Counted from the stretch's first letter, positions 27,001 through 36,397 are shown. The stretch: DNA of 64,000 bases from RHKX01 sp963745755 (GCA_963745755.1 CAVUYP010000001.1:2480001-2544000), one strand, 5' to 3'. Notes: generated by a model not told the origin, from the letters alone. Numbers and translations: made by a program.

Positions 27001-28364
27001 GCCGCCGCCCGACCTTCGCCGGGCCGGGGCCGCCGGCGCCCGACCGGCAGCGGTGCCGGCGTTCCCGAGGGGTAGGCGGTGGCGGCGGCCTCGCGGATCG
27101 ACGCGGCGGTGATCGCGACGAGCCGGCCGAGGTCGCGCTTGCTGATCGCCAGCGGCGGCACCAGCACGACGGTGTCGCCGAGCGGGCGGACGATCGCGCC
27201 GCGCCGGCGGGCCTCGAGGGTCACCCGATGGCCGAGCCGCAGCGCCGGGTCGTGCTCGCCGAGATCGATGCCGACCATCATCCCGCGGCCGCGAACCTCG
27301 GCCACCTCGTCCATCGCCGCGACGCCGGCGAGCAGCTCGTGCAGGCGGTCTATCTTCGGTTGCAGGCGCTCGAGCGTGTGCTCGCGCTCGAAGACGTCGA
27401 GGCTTGCGATCGCCGCCGCGCAGGCGAGCGGGTTGCCCGTGAACGTGTGGCCGTGGAAGAAGGTCCGGAACTCCTCATGCTCGCCGAGGAACCCGTCGTA
27501 GACGCGATCGGTCGTCAGCGTCGCGGCGAGCGGCATGTAGCCGTTCGTCAATCCCTTGCCGAGGCAGAGGAAGTCCGGGGAGACGCTCTCCTGCTCGCAG
27601 GCGAACATCGTCCCGGTGCGGCCGAAGCCGGTCGCGACCTCGTCGCAGATCAGCAGCACGCCGTGCTCGTCGCAGAGCTCGCGGACCCGCCGCAGGTAGC
27701 CGGGCGGCTGGACGAGGATCCCGCCCGCGCCCTGGACGAGCGGCTCGACGATCACCGCCGCCGTCTCCTCGCCGTGGCGGTCGAGCATCCTCGCGAGCGC
27801 GTCCGGGTCGCCGGCGGCGACGGTCCGCTTGTGGAACAGCAGCGGCTCGTAAGCGCCGTGGAAGAGGTCGATGCCGCCGGCCGAGACGGCGCCGATCGTG
27901 TCGCCGTGATAGCCGTCGGCGAGGCCGACGAAGGAGGTCCGGCGGGCGTGCTGGCCGCCCCGCTGCCGCCAGTACTGAAAGGCCATCTTCAGGGCGATCT
28001 CGGTCGCCGTCGATCCGGCGTCGGAGTAGAACACGCGGGTCAGGCCCTCCGGCGCGACCTCGGCGAGGCGGCCGGCGAGCTCGGCCGCCGGAGCATGGGT
28101 CAGGCCGAGCATCGTCGAGTGGGCGACCCGGTCGAGCTGGTCGCGGATCGCGCCGTCGATCGTCGGGTGGCGATGGCCGTGGACGTTGCACCACAGCGAC
28201 GAGGTGCCGTCGATGTACCGGGTCCCGTCGGTCGCGATCAGATCGGTGCCCTCGCCCCGTTCGATGACGAGCGGGTCCTCCCGCTCCCAGCCGCGCTGCT
28301 GGGTGAACGGATGCCAGAGGTGACGATGGTCGAGCGCCGCGATCCGTTCGTTCATTGCCTTCAA
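26997..28364 (-). CDS. bioA: Adenosylmethionine-8-amino-7-oxononanoate aminotransferase
   Basis: Converts KAPA to DAPA in biotin synthesis, using S-adenosylmethionine as amino donor and PLP as cofactor. 455 residues. HLWHPFTQ and the substrate-binding Trp/Tyr region are N-terminal (LWCNVHGHRHP); DSGS appears as SDAGSTATEIALKMA. The catalytic Lys is in LGKGLTNGYMPLA, and the HTFTGNPLACAAA motif is present. It is the third bio gene after bioF and bioD, 68 bases downstream of bioD. The tail of about 30 residues is Pro/Arg-rich and atypical. Confidence 0.95.
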   Translation of the reverse strand: MKAMNERIAALDHRHLWHPFTQQRGWEREDPLVIERGEGTDLIATDGTRYIDGTSSLWCNVHGHRHPTIDGAIRDQLDRVAHSTMLGLTHAPAAELAGRLAEVAPEGLTRVFYSDAGSTATEIALKMAFQYWRQRGGQHARRTSFVGLADGYHGDTIGAVSAGGIDLFHGAYEPLLFHKRTVAAGDPDALARMLDRHGEETAAVIVEPLVQGAGGILVQPPGYLRRVRELCDEHGVLLICDEVATGFGRTGTMFACEQESVSPDFLCLGKGLTNGYMPLAATLTTDRVYDGFLGEHEEFRTFFHGHTFTGNPLACAAAIASLDVFEREHTLERLQPKIDRLHELLAGVAAMDEVAEVRGRGMMVGIDLGEHDPALRLGHRVTLEARRRGAIVRPLGDTVVLVPPLAISKRDLGRLVAITAASIREAAATAYPSGTPAPLPVGRRRPRPGEGRAAA

Positions 28365-28431
28365 GCTAAGCCTGAGACCGGTCGGAAGCCCGGCCCCCGG
28401 AAGTCCGCAATTTGGTCAACCGCCGCCGGCC

Positions 28432-29088
28432 TCAGATCAGGTCGAGGCGTGGCCAGTCGCCGACTTGGCCGAGGTCGATCTCGGCCAGCGTCAGCACGTC
28501 GATCCCGGTCAGGTCGGCGATCGTCTCGCGGTTCGACTCCTCGAGCCGGCCCGGCTGCTCCGGCCACGGCGTCATCACGACGGCATCGACCTCGAGCTCG
28601 GCCGCCCAGGCGGCCTCGATCGTCAGCAGGGTGTGGTTGATCGTGCCGAGCCCCGGGCCGGCGACGATGACGAGTGGATAGCCGAGCTCGACGGCGAGGT
28701 TGCGGACCAGGTAGTCGGGCTTGAGCGGCACCATCAGCCCGCCGACCCCTTCGCAGACGATCGCATCGGCGGTCGCCGCCGCCGCCGCAGCCGCCCGCTT
28801 CAGGCGACCAGGATCGATCTCCTCGCCGGCGAGCGCGGCCGCGAGATGCGGTGAGAGCGGTGGTCCGTACCGGTACGGGGCGATCTCCTCCTCCTGCTGG
28901 CCGCTGCCGGCGGCGCGGGCGAGTAGCGCGTGGTCGGGCTCGCCGGCCTCCTCGAGGCCGGAGACGGCCGGCTTGAAGACGGCGACATCGAGCCCGGCCG
29001 CCGCCGCCCCGGCGGCGACCACCGCCGCGACCACGGTCTTGCCGACCGCGGTGCCGGTCCCGGTGACGAACAGCCCGCGGGCGGGCAC
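28432..29088 (-). CDS. bioD: Dethiobiotin synthetase
   Basis: ATP-dependent carboxylation of DAPA to dethiobiotin. 218 residues. The P-loop GTGTAVGKT is at about 9-17 and the catalytic Lys lies in FKPAVSG; CEGVGGLMVPL is the conserved acidic loop and VMTPW marks the nucleotide-binding C-terminal segment. GTG start at 29088, 8 bases after bioF. It fits the bioB-F-D-A order. Confidence 0.94.
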   Translation of the reverse strand: MPARGLFVTGTGTAVGKTVVAAVVAAGAAAAGLDVAVFKPAVSGLEEAGEPDHALLARAAGSGQQEEEIAPYRYGPPLSPHLAAALAGEEIDPGRLKRAAAAAAATADAIVCEGVGGLMVPLKPDYLVRNLAVELGYPLVIVAGPGLGTINHTLLTIEAAWAAELEVDAVVMTPWPEQPGRLEESNRETIADLTGIDVLTLAEIDLGQVGDWPRLDLI

Positions 29089-29096
29089 AGCGCGCC

Positions 29097-30446
29097 TCAG
29101 CCGGCCCGCGCGGCCGGCGTCGTGTCGGCGCCGGCCGCCGGCGCATCCGGGGTCTTGACGACCCGCCAGCCGTGCCGCTCGATCCGTAGCTCGCCCGGCT
29201 CCGGATCGGGAAGGTCGATCGACCAGTCGCCGTCGGCCGAGACGGCGCGGAACGAGCGGGTGAGGATCGCCGCCGCCTCGGTCAGCTCGTCGGGCTCGTG
29301 GTCGGCGAGCACCGTGAGCCGCAACCGCGAGGTGCCCTCCGGCACGGTCGGCGGCCGGATCGCCTGCGCGTAGACGCCGGCATCGAGGGCGCGCCGGCAG
29401 ATCGCGACGGCGCGGTCCGGGTCGCCGACGGCGACCGGCATGATCTGGGCGCCGGCGCCGCCGGGCTCGAGGCCGTTCGCGGCGAGCGCTGCCCGCAGCG
29501 TCGCGGCGTTCCTTCGCAGCCGGCCGATCCGCGCCGGGTCAGATTCGACGATCGCCAGCGCCGCGTCGGCGGCGGCGACGCTGGCCGGCGGCAGCGCCGT
29601 CGAGAAGATCAGCGGTCGCGCCGTGTTGACGAGCAGGTCGCGGACCTGACGCGAGACGCAGGCATAGGCCCCGTAGCTGCCGAGCGACTTCCCCAGGGTC
29701 CCGACGACGACGTCGATCTCGCCCGCCAGCCCCGCCTCGGCGACCGAGCCGCGGCCGCCGGGTCCGAGTGCGCCGACCGCATGGGCGTCGTCGACCATCA
29801 GCATCGCGCCGTGCCGGCTCGCCAGCTCCCGCAGCCAGCCGAGCTGGGCGACGTCTCCGTCCATCGAGAACAGGCCGTCGGTGACGATCAGCCCGCAATG
29901 CCCGGGCAGGCGGCCGAGTCCCCAGGCCAGGTGCTCGAGGTCGCGGTGTCGGTAGACGAACGTCTCGGCTCCGGCGAGCCGGCAGCCGTCGATGATGCTC
30001 GCGTGGTTGAGCTCGTCGGAGAAGACGACGTCGCCGCGTCGGGCGAGCGCCGCGACGATGCCGGTGTTGGCGAGGAACCCGGATCCGAACAACAGCGCCG
30101 TCTCGGTGCCGTGGAAGGCGGCGAGGTGCTGCTCGAGCCGGTCGTGCGGCTCCATGTTGCCGGAGATCAGTCGCGAGGCGCCGGCGCCGGTGCCCCAGCG
30201 CTCGGTCGCCGCGACGGCCGCCGCGCTGACGTCGGGGTGCGACGCGAGGTTCAGGTAGTCGTTCGAGCAGAGCAGCAGAACGTTCTCGCCGTCGAGCTCG
30301 ACGCGGGGGCCCTGGGCCGAGCCGACCGTGCGCATTCGCCGGAACAGGCCATCCTCGCGGATCGCGTCGAGTCGCTCGCCGACGGTGGCGGCGGCCGGGA
30401 CGGGCGGATCCGGTGGGTCGCTGCTCACCGGCTGCTCAGGCCGCAT
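29097..30446 (-). CDS. bioF: 8-amino-7-oxononanoate synthase with C-terminal extension
   Basis: PLP-dependent condensation of pimeloyl thioester with alanine to KAPA, the first ring step. 449 residues, about 60 longer than typical BioF. Core motifs are SNDYLNLASHP, GSRxxxG as GASRLISGN, HASIIDG, DDAHAVGALGPGGRG and the PLP lysine in GTLGKSLGSYGAY. The last 45 residues (WSIDLPDPEPGELR...) form an unrecognised tail. The ATG at 30446 lies inside the end of bioB, an 11-base overlap implying coupled translation. Confidence 0.94.
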   Translation of the reverse strand: MRPEQPVSSDPPDPPVPAAATVGERLDAIREDGLFRRMRTVGSAQGPRVELDGENVLLLCSNDYLNLASHPDVSAAAVAATERWGTGAGASRLISGNMEPHDRLEQHLAAFHGTETALLFGSGFLANTGIVAALARRGDVVFSDELNHASIIDGCRLAGAETFVYRHRDLEHLAWGLGRLPGHCGLIVTDGLFSMDGDVAQLGWLRELASRHGAMLMVDDAHAVGALGPGGRGSVAEAGLAGEIDVVVGTLGKSLGSYGAYACVSRQVRDLLVNTARPLIFSTALPPASVAAADAALAIVESDPARIGRLRRNAATLRAALAANGLEPGGAGAQIMPVAVGDPDRAVAICRRALDAGVYAQAIRPPTVPEGTSRLRLTVLADHEPDELTEAAAILTRSFRAVSADGDWSIDLPDPEPGELRIERHGWRVVKTPDAPAAGADTTPAARAG

Positions 30447-31587
30447 CGCGGCGACCGCGGTCGCCGGCCGGGCGCGGGTAGGAGGGGGGCCTGCGCTTCT
30501 TGGCTATCACTCGGAGCTGGGTCGACGGATCCCAGAGGTCGGCCTCGGCCCGGCTGTCGATCAGCTCGTCGACGGGGGTCCGCGGCGCCTCGCCGTCGAG
30601 CCAGCCGCTGCGGTTGTCGGGGCGCGGATTCGAGCCGTTGTCGGGCTGGCGGGCGACGTTGAGGCCGAGGTCGGTGAACATCTCGCGGTCATCGGCCGGC
30701 TCGGCGCCGAGCGTCGTCAGGAAGTTGCCCATCATCACCCCGTTCAGCCCCGCCTTGACCGCGAGCGGCTGGAGCTCGTGCAGGTTCTCGACCCGGCCGC
30801 CGCAGAGGCGGAACAGCGCGTCGGGGAGGATCAGCCGGAAGATCGCGATCCACTTGACGACCTCCCAGGGATCCATCAGCGCCCGGTCGCCGAACTTCGT
30901 CCCGGTGCGAGGGTTGAGCAGGTTGATCGGCACCGAGGTCGGGTCGATCTCGGCGAGCTCGAACGCCATCTCGACCCGCTGCCGCGGCGACTCGCCGAGG
31001 TTGAGGATGCCGCCGACACAGGTCTCCATCCCGGCCTCGCGAACGGCGTCGATCGTCCGGATCCGGCCGTCGTAGCGGACCGTCGTCGTCACCTCCTCGT
31101 AGTAGGAGCGCGCGGTCTCGACGTTGTGGTGGACGCGCTGGATGCCGGCCTCGGCGAGCTGCTGGGCGCGGTCGCCGGAGATGTGGCCGACCGAGGCGCA
31201 GCGCTTCAGGTTCGTCTGCTCGGCGACGAGCCGGGCTCCCGCGAGGATCTTCGTGAAATCGCGCTTCGACAGGCCCTGACCCTGGGTGACCATGCAGAAG
31301 CGATGGGCGCCGGCCGCCTCGGCCGCCTTCGCGTGCTCGAGGATCTGCTCGGGTTCCATCATCGCGTGCATCGGCGTGTCCGCCTCCGCGTAGCGGGATT
31401 GAGCGCAGAACCCGCAGTCTTCGGCGCAGCCGCCCGACTTGGCGTTGACGAGCGAGCACATGTCGGTCGAATCGCCGAAGTTCTCGGTGCGGACCTCCCA
31501 GGCGCGCTCGACGAGCGCGCCGATCTCGTCGTGATCGGTCAGCTCTCCGAGGTCGATTGCCTCCTCGAAAGTGATCAGTGATGCCAA
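30436..31587 (-). CDS. bioB: Biotin synthase
   Basis: Radical-SAM sulfur insertion converting dethiobiotin to biotin. From the TTG at 31587 it is 383 residues, with GAGGAGG just upstream to support this start over longer ones. The radical-SAM cluster CxxxCxxC is GGCAEDCGFC; the downstream ligands of the [2Fe-2S] cluster are in RCASVGH, ETCVGGI and the Arg in the ILLPDAL-region motif. A basic tail of about 20 residues closes the gene. With bioF, bioD and bioA it makes a complete ring-assembly set; bioC, bioH and bioW are not in the window. Confidence 0.95.
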   Translation of the reverse strand: MASLITFEEAIDLGELTDHDEIGALVERAWEVRTENFGDSTDMCSLVNAKSGGCAEDCGFCAQSRYAEADTPMHAMMEPEQILEHAKAAEAAGAHRFCMVTQGQGLSKRDFTKILAGARLVAEQTNLKRCASVGHISGDRAQQLAEAGIQRVHHNVETARSYYEEVTTTVRYDGRIRTIDAVREAGMETCVGGILNLGESPRQRVEMAFELAEIDPTSVPINLLNPRTGTKFGDRALMDPWEVVKWIAIFRLILPDALFRLCGGRVENLHELQPLAVKAGLNGVMMGNFLTTLGAEPADDREMFTDLGLNVARQPDNGSNPRPDNRSGWLDGEAPRTPVDELIDSRAEADLWDPSTQLRVIAKKRRPPSYPRPAGDRGRRDAA

Positions 31588-31612
31588 GGACCCTCCTCGG
31601 GCTGCTTGCCTG

Positions 31613-31632
31613 GGTGGGGCTGCTTCGCCCCA
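31613..31632. promoter_or_regulatory. Hairpin in the bioB leader region
   Basis: GTGGGGC and GCCCCAC form a 7-bp stem around a six-base loop, about 26-46 bases upstream of the bioB start. It could be a terminator for the esterase gene or part of a leader control. No biotin-repressor palindrome was recognised. Confidence 0.3.
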
Positions 31633-31679
31633 CGCTGTCAAAGGTGGGGCCCGATGCTAGGCGGGGCGGCGGACGGTTC

Positions 31680-32624
31680 TCAGCGGACGGCTGCGGCGTC
31701 GATCGGCTTGCGGGCGCCGGTCGTCCGCGTCGCCAGCCTGCAGTTGTTCAGCGCCCGCGCGTAGAAGCCGAGGTACTCGCGCCAGTTGCCGTTCCAGTAG
31801 TCGGAGTCGTGGCCGCCGCTTGAGTTGCGGACGACCGGGTCGAGGCCGCTGCTGCGCAGGGCGTCGGCGAACGCCTCGTCGCCCCCCAGGAACGGGTCGT
31901 CGTTGCCGGCGTCGATCCAGAGGCGGGTCGCGCGGTAGGGGCTCGGCGTCAGCTTCGCGGCGGCGATGATGTCGTTGCGGTCGAAGTCGGCGGCGTCGTC
32001 GAAGGCGCCGTCGGCGGTCTCCGAGGAGTTCTCCCAGATCGCCGGCGAGTGGCCGCCGACGGCGCAGAAGCGCCGCGGCGAGAGCCGGGCGATGTCGTAG
32101 GCGCCGTACCCGCCCATCGAGATGCCGCCGATCGCGATCTTGCGGGGCGCGACGTCGTAGCGGCGGATCAGCTTCGGGATCAGCTCGCTGAGCACGTAGG
32201 CCGCCCACTGCCCGCTCTCGCGGTTGTGCCAGTAGGAGCTTGCGCCTCCGTAGGGGAACGCGACCACCGGCGCCCGGTCGCGCAGGTCGGCGAGCGCCTC
32301 GAACATCGGATCGTCCAGGTAGCTGCGCTCGTCCTCGCCGCGGCCGTGCAGGAAGACGAGCAGGCCGCGGTGCTGTTTCGGGGTCCGGCGCGGGACGACG
32401 ACCCGGACCGGCAGGCTGCGATCGAGCAGCTTGCTGTCGACGTCGATCTTCTCGACCTTGGATCCGAACGTGTTCCTGGCGACGTCTTCTCCGAGCCAGA
32501 GCCGCTGTACGGCGAAGGCGACGGCGATCACGATCAGCGCCGCGGCGATCCGCAGCGCTATGTAGCCGGTCGAGTGCGGCGATTGGCTGATCGTCGCGGC
32601 GGGCGGCGTTTCCTGGTCGCTCAC
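31680..32624 (-). CDS. Membrane-anchored alpha/beta-hydrolase, putative esterase
   Basis: 314 residues. After a short cytoplasmic N-terminus, one membrane segment (about residues 22-42) anchors an outward-facing esterase domain of the antigen-85/esterase-D-like type. The oxyanion region is LVFLHGRGED, the nucleophile elbow is GGISMGGYGAYD and a late His is in NSSGGHDSDYW. The acid is probably an Asp in WIDAGNDDP. It may act on envelope lipids or sugars. It is upstream of bioB on the same strand, with 92 bases between; a BioH-like role is possible but the membrane anchor argues against it. Confidence 0.85.
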   Translation of the reverse strand: MSDQETPPAATISQSPHSTGYIALRIAAALIVIAVAFAVQRLWLGEDVARNTFGSKVEKIDVDSKLLDRSLPVRVVVPRRTPKQHRGLLVFLHGRGEDERSYLDDPMFEALADLRDRAPVVAFPYGGASSYWHNRESGQWAAYVLSELIPKLIRRYDVAPRKIAIGGISMGGYGAYDIARLSPRRFCAVGGHSPAIWENSSETADGAFDDAADFDRNDIIAAAKLTPSPYRATRLWIDAGNDDPFLGGDEAFADALRSSGLDPVVRNSSGGHDSDYWNGNWREYLGFYARALNNCRLATRTTGARKPIDAAAVR

Positions 32625-32716
32625 GGCAGCGACCGTAGCGAGCGGGATGGTCGGGCGGACCGAGAACAGCGCGGCCGGTTGCAGGCGGCGGTGCGGGGCC
32701 GACGGTCCAACAGTAG

Positions 32717-32743
32717 AAAGTAGTAAGTTCTACTTCCTACTTT
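32717..32743 (+). promoter_or_regulatory. 27-bp palindromic operator of the acyl-CoA carboxylase operon
   Basis: An AT-rich site with outer inverted arms AAAGTAG and CTACTTT and inner arms AGTAG/CTACT. It is 23/27 identical to the site at 55944-55970 in front of an acyl-CoA dehydrogenase. It runs into the apparent TTG start of the next gene. It is likely bound by a TetR-type regulator, as an inference from palindrome shape and target genes. Confidence 0.65.
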
Positions 32744-34337
32744 GCCCATACTCGAATCCCGCATAGACAAGCGCTCGGAGGGCTTCGCGCAGAATCGCGA
32801 GCGGATGCTCGAGCGCCTCGACAAGCTCGAGGAGGAGCAGCGCCGGGCACGACTCGGCGGCGGCGAAAAGCGGATCGAGCGCCATCACTCGCGGGGCCGG
32901 TTGATGCCGCGCGAGCGGATCGAGCTGCTGCTCGACCGCGATTCGTCGTTCCTCGAGATAGGCGCGCTCTGCGCCTACGGATCCGAGTACGAGGTCGGCG
33001 CCTCGCAGGTCAACGGGATTGGCGTGATCGAGGGGGTCGAGTGCGTCGTCGGCGCCTCCGATCCGACCGTCCGCGGCGGCACCAGCAACCCCTACACGCT
33101 GCGCAAGAACCTGCGCGCCCAGGAGATCGCGATGGCAAACCGGCTACCGGCGATCGGCTTCGTCGAGTCCGGCGGCGCCGACCTGCCGCGCCAGAAGGAG
33201 ATCTTCGTGCCCGGCGGCGCCAACTTCCGCAACCTGACCCGCAAGTCGGCGGCGGGGATCCCGACGATCGCGCTCGTCACCGGCAACTCCACCGCCGGTG
33301 GCGCCTACCTGCCGGGCATGTCCGACTACACGGTGATGGTGCGCGAGCAGGGCCTCGTCTTCCTCGGCGGTCCGCCGCTGGTCAAGATGGCGACCGGGGA
33401 GGAGGCCGAGGAGGAGGCGCTCGGCGGCGCCGAGATGCATTCGCGGATCTCCGGCGTCTCCGAGTTCATCGCCGCCGACGAGGCCGACGCAGCGCGGATC
33501 GGGCGCCAGATCGTCCGCAACCTGAACTGGCGCAAGCGCGGCCCCGAGCCGCGCGGCAGCGGCGCCGATCCGGTCCACGATCCTGAGGACCTGCTCGGGA
33601 TCGCCTCCCACGACCTGCGGATCCCGTTCGACGCCCGCGAGGTGATCGCCCGCATCGTCGACGGCTCGCGCTTCGACGAGTTCAAGCCCGCCTACGGGAC
33701 CCAGCTCGTCACCGGCTGGGCCGAGCTGCACGGTTGGCCGATCGCGATCCTCGCCAACAACGGGGTGATCTTCAACGAGGACGCCGAGAAGGCGGCCCAT
33801 TTCATCCAGCTCGCCGACCGGGTCGACACGCCGCTGCTGTTCATGCAGAACACGACCGGCTACATCGTCGGCGAGGACTACGAGCAGCGCGGGATCGTCA
33901 AGGCCGGCGCGAAGATGATCAACGCCGTCGCCAACGCCGGGGTGCCGAAGCTGACGCTGATGATGGGCGGCTCCTACGGCGCCGGCAACTACGGGATGTG
34001 CGGGCGCAGCTTCGAGCCCCGCTTCATCTTCAGCTGGCCGAACCACAAGACGGCCGTGATGGGGCCGAAGCAGCTCGCCGGCGTGATGGAGATCGTCATG
34101 CGGGCCGGCGCCGAGCGGCGCGGCATCGAGGTCGACGAGGAGGCGCTCGCCGCCGGCACCACGGCGGTCGAGGAGCAGATCGAGAGCGAGTCCGACGCCT
34201 TCATCGCCAGCGGCGAGCTCTGGGACGACGGGATCATCGATCCGCGCGACACGCGGACGGTCCTCGGCATCGCCCTGTCGGCGGCGATGAACGAGCGCTG
34301 CGAGGGGTCGGGACGCTTCGGCGTCTTCAGGATGTAG
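32742..34337 (+). CDS. Acyl-CoA carboxylase beta (carboxyltransferase) subunit
   Basis: Transfers CO2 from carboxybiotin to an acyl-CoA. 531 residues, length of methylcrotonyl- or geranyl-CoA carboxylase beta. The N-terminal and C-terminal carboxyltransferase domains carry FVESGGADLPRQ and GGSYGAGNYGMCGR, which hold the two oxyanion sites, plus PRFIFSWPN. These favour a branched or unsaturated acyl-CoA such as 3-methylcrotonyl-CoA. The TTG start at 32742 overlaps the operator and lacks a ribosome site, suggesting a leaderless message; an ATG at 32805 is an alternative. The alpha subunit follows 5 bases later. Confidence 0.92.
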   Translation: MPILESRIDKRSEGFAQNRERMLERLDKLEEEQRRARLGGGEKRIERHHSRGRLMPRERIELLLDRDSSFLEIGALCAYGSEYEVGASQVNGIGVIEGVECVVGASDPTVRGGTSNPYTLRKNLRAQEIAMANRLPAIGFVESGGADLPRQKEIFVPGGANFRNLTRKSAAGIPTIALVTGNSTAGGAYLPGMSDYTVMVREQGLVFLGGPPLVKMATGEEAEEEALGGAEMHSRISGVSEFIAADEADAARIGRQIVRNLNWRKRGPEPRGSGADPVHDPEDLLGIASHDLRIPFDAREVIARIVDGSRFDEFKPAYGTQLVTGWAELHGWPIAILANNGVIFNEDAEKAAHFIQLADRVDTPLLFMQNTTGYIVGEDYEQRGIVKAGAKMINAVANAGVPKLTLMMGGSYGAGNYGMCGRSFEPRFIFSWPNHKTAVMGPKQLAGVMEIVMRAGAERRGIEVDEEALAAGTTAVEEQIESESDAFIASGELWDDGIIDPRDTRTVLGIALSAAMNERCEGSGRFGVFRM

Positions 34338-34342
34338 CGGTC

Positions 34343-36349
34343 GTGGCATCCCGTTTCAGCAAGGTCCTCGTCGCCAACCGGGGCGAGATCGCCCGCCGGG
34401 TGTTCGCCGCCTGCCGCGCCCGGGGCCTGGCGACCGTCGCCGTCCACTCCGACGCCGACGCCGACGCCCCGTTCGTCGCCGACGCCGACGAGGCGGTGCC
34501 GCTCGGCGGCACCACCGCGGCCGAGTCCTATCTCGACGTCGAGGGGCTGCTCGACGCCGCCCGGCTGACCGGCGCCGACGCCGTCCACCCCGGCTACGGA
34601 TTCCTGGCCGAGAACGCCGGGTTCGCGGAGCACGTGATCGAGGCGGGCCTGACCTGGATCGGGCCGCCGCCGGAGGCGATCGCGCTGATGGGCTCGAAGG
34701 TGCGGGCACGGGCGCTGATGGCAGCCGCCGGGGTGCCGATCGTGCCCGGCGGCGAGCTCGGCGAGGACGACGACGTCACGGCGGCCGCCGATGCGGTCGG
34801 CTACCCGCTGCTCGTCAAGGCCTCGGCGGGCGGCGGCGGCAAGGGCATGCGCCCGGTCGCCGGGGCCGACGAGCTCGAGGCCGCGGTCGCCGGCGCCCGC
34901 CGCGAGGCCGCGGCCGCCTTCGGCGATCCGACGGTCTTCCTCGAGCGCCGGCTGCAGAGGCCGCGACACGTCGAGATCCAGGTGCTCGCCGACGCCGTCG
35001 AGACCGTCAGCCTCGGCGAGCGCGAGTGCTCGGTCCAGCGCCGCCACCAGAAGGTGCTCGAGGAGGCGCCCTCGGTCGCCGTCGACGAGCCGCTCCGCGC
35101 GGCGCTCGGTGCGGCGGCCGTCGCGGCCGCGACGGCGGTCGGCTACGTCGGCGCCGGGACGGTCGAGTTCCTGCTCGACGAGGGCGGCGAGTTCTTCTTC
35201 CTGGAGATGAACACGCGGCTGCAGGTCGAGCACCCGGTCACCGAGATGGTGCTCGGCATCGACCTCGTCGCCGAGCAGCTGCGGATCGCCGCCGGAGAGG
35301 AGATGTCGGCCCGGGCGCGGGCCGGGCGGATCGGCGGCCATGCGATCGAGGTCCGCCTCTACGCCGAGGATGCCGCGGCGGGCTTTCTGCCGCAGACCGG
35401 CACCGTCGAGCGGATCGCGATCCCCGGCGCCGAGCCGTTCGCGGTCCCGGGCGAATCGCCCCCCGCGGCGCTGCGCCTCGACTCCGGCGTCGAGGACGGC
35501 ACGACGGTCGGGCCCGACTACGACCCGATGCTCGCCAAGCTGATCGCCTGGGCGCCGGACCGGGCGACCGCCGCCGCGCGCCTGGCGAGGGCGCTGCTCG
35601 ACGCCGAGCTCGACGGCCTCGTCAGCAACCGCGACCTCCTCGTCCGGCTGCTCGGCTCGGCATCGTTTCTCGCCGGCGACACCGACACCGGCCTGCTCGA
35701 GCGCGAGCCGGAGCTGGCGGCGCCGCTCGTCGACCCCGCCGCGAGTCCCGGCTATGCGGCCGCGGCGGCGCTGGCGGCGATGGCCGAGCGACGGCAGGAT
35801 GCGCCGGTGCTCGGCTTCGCGCCGCCCGGCTTCCGCAACAACTTCTCGGAGCCGCAGCAGCTCTCGTTCGCGGCCGGCGACGGCGACGAGCTGGTCGTCC
35901 GCTACTCGCTGCGCCGTGGCGGTGCCGCGATCTCCGTCGCCGGCGCCGAGCTCGACGCGCCGCGGATCCACGCCGTCGGCCCCGGCGCGGTCGACCTCGA
36001 GATCGGCGGCGTCCGCCGCCGCTACCGCGTCCGCCGCGCCGCCGGGATCCATCACGTCAACGGTCCCGCCGGTCAGGTCAGCCTCCGCGAGCTGCCGCGC
36101 TACCCGAGCGCCGAGGACTCGCTCGCCGAGGGCGCGCTCGTCGCCCCGATGCCCGGCAAGGTGCTGAAGCTGACGGTCGCCGCCGGCGCCGAGGTCGAGG
36201 CCGGCGACGTCCTCGTCGTCCTCGAGGCGATGAAGATGGAGCACGAGCTCGTCGCCCCGGCGGCCGGCACGGTCGCCGAGCTGCGGGTCGCCGAGGGCGA
36301 TCAGGTCGACGCCGGCACCGCCCTGGCCGTCATCGACGCGCCCGCCTGA
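34343..36349 (+). CDS. Acyl-CoA carboxylase alpha subunit (biotin carboxylase plus biotin carrier)
   Basis: ATP-dependent carboxylation of its own biotin. 668 residues from the GTG at 34343. The biotin-carboxylase part has VANRGEIARRV, the glycine-rich ATP loop KASAGGGGKGMR, the ECSVQRRHQK lid and EMNTRLQVEHPVTEM with catalytic residues. The C-terminal carrier domain has the biotinylated Lys in EAMKMEHEL. It pairs with the beta subunit to make a complete carboxylase. Biotin supply is encoded in the neighbouring divergent bio operon. Confidence 0.95.
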   Translation: MASRFSKVLVANRGEIARRVFAACRARGLATVAVHSDADADAPFVADADEAVPLGGTTAAESYLDVEGLLDAARLTGADAVHPGYGFLAENAGFAEHVIEAGLTWIGPPPEAIALMGSKVRARALMAAAGVPIVPGGELGEDDDVTAAADAVGYPLLVKASAGGGGKGMRPVAGADELEAAVAGARREAAAAFGDPTVFLERRLQRPRHVEIQVLADAVETVSLGERECSVQRRHQKVLEEAPSVAVDEPLRAALGAAAVAAATAVGYVGAGTVEFLLDEGGEFFFLEMNTRLQVEHPVTEMVLGIDLVAEQLRIAAGEEMSARARAGRIGGHAIEVRLYAEDAAAGFLPQTGTVERIAIPGAEPFAVPGESPPAALRLDSGVEDGTTVGPDYDPMLAKLIAWAPDRATAAARLARALLDAELDGLVSNRDLLVRLLGSASFLAGDTDTGLLEREPELAAPLVDPAASPGYAAAAALAAMAERRQDAPVLGFAPPGFRNNFSEPQQLSFAAGDGDELVVRYSLRRGGAAISVAGAELDAPRIHAVGPGAVDLEIGGVRRRYRVRRAAGIHHVNGPAGQVSLRELPRYPSAEDSLAEGALVAPMPGKVLKLTVAAGAEVEAGDVLVVLEAMKMEHELVAPAAGTVAELRVAEGDQVDAGTALAVIDAPA

Positions 36350-36397
36350 CCACGCCCACGCCCACCTCCACCTCCTCCCAACCGCCTCCTCCCAATC

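Noticed and set aside
28365..28431. Biotin repressor operator between bioD and bioA
   Set aside because: TTGGTCAACC occurs but without the long BirA-type palindrome, and the gap lies inside the operon rather than before bioB.
31588..31679. Sigma70 promoter at TTGACA upstream of bioB
   Set aside because: The hexamer on the minus strand has no matching -10 element 15-19 bases downstream; the region is dominated by a GC hairpin.
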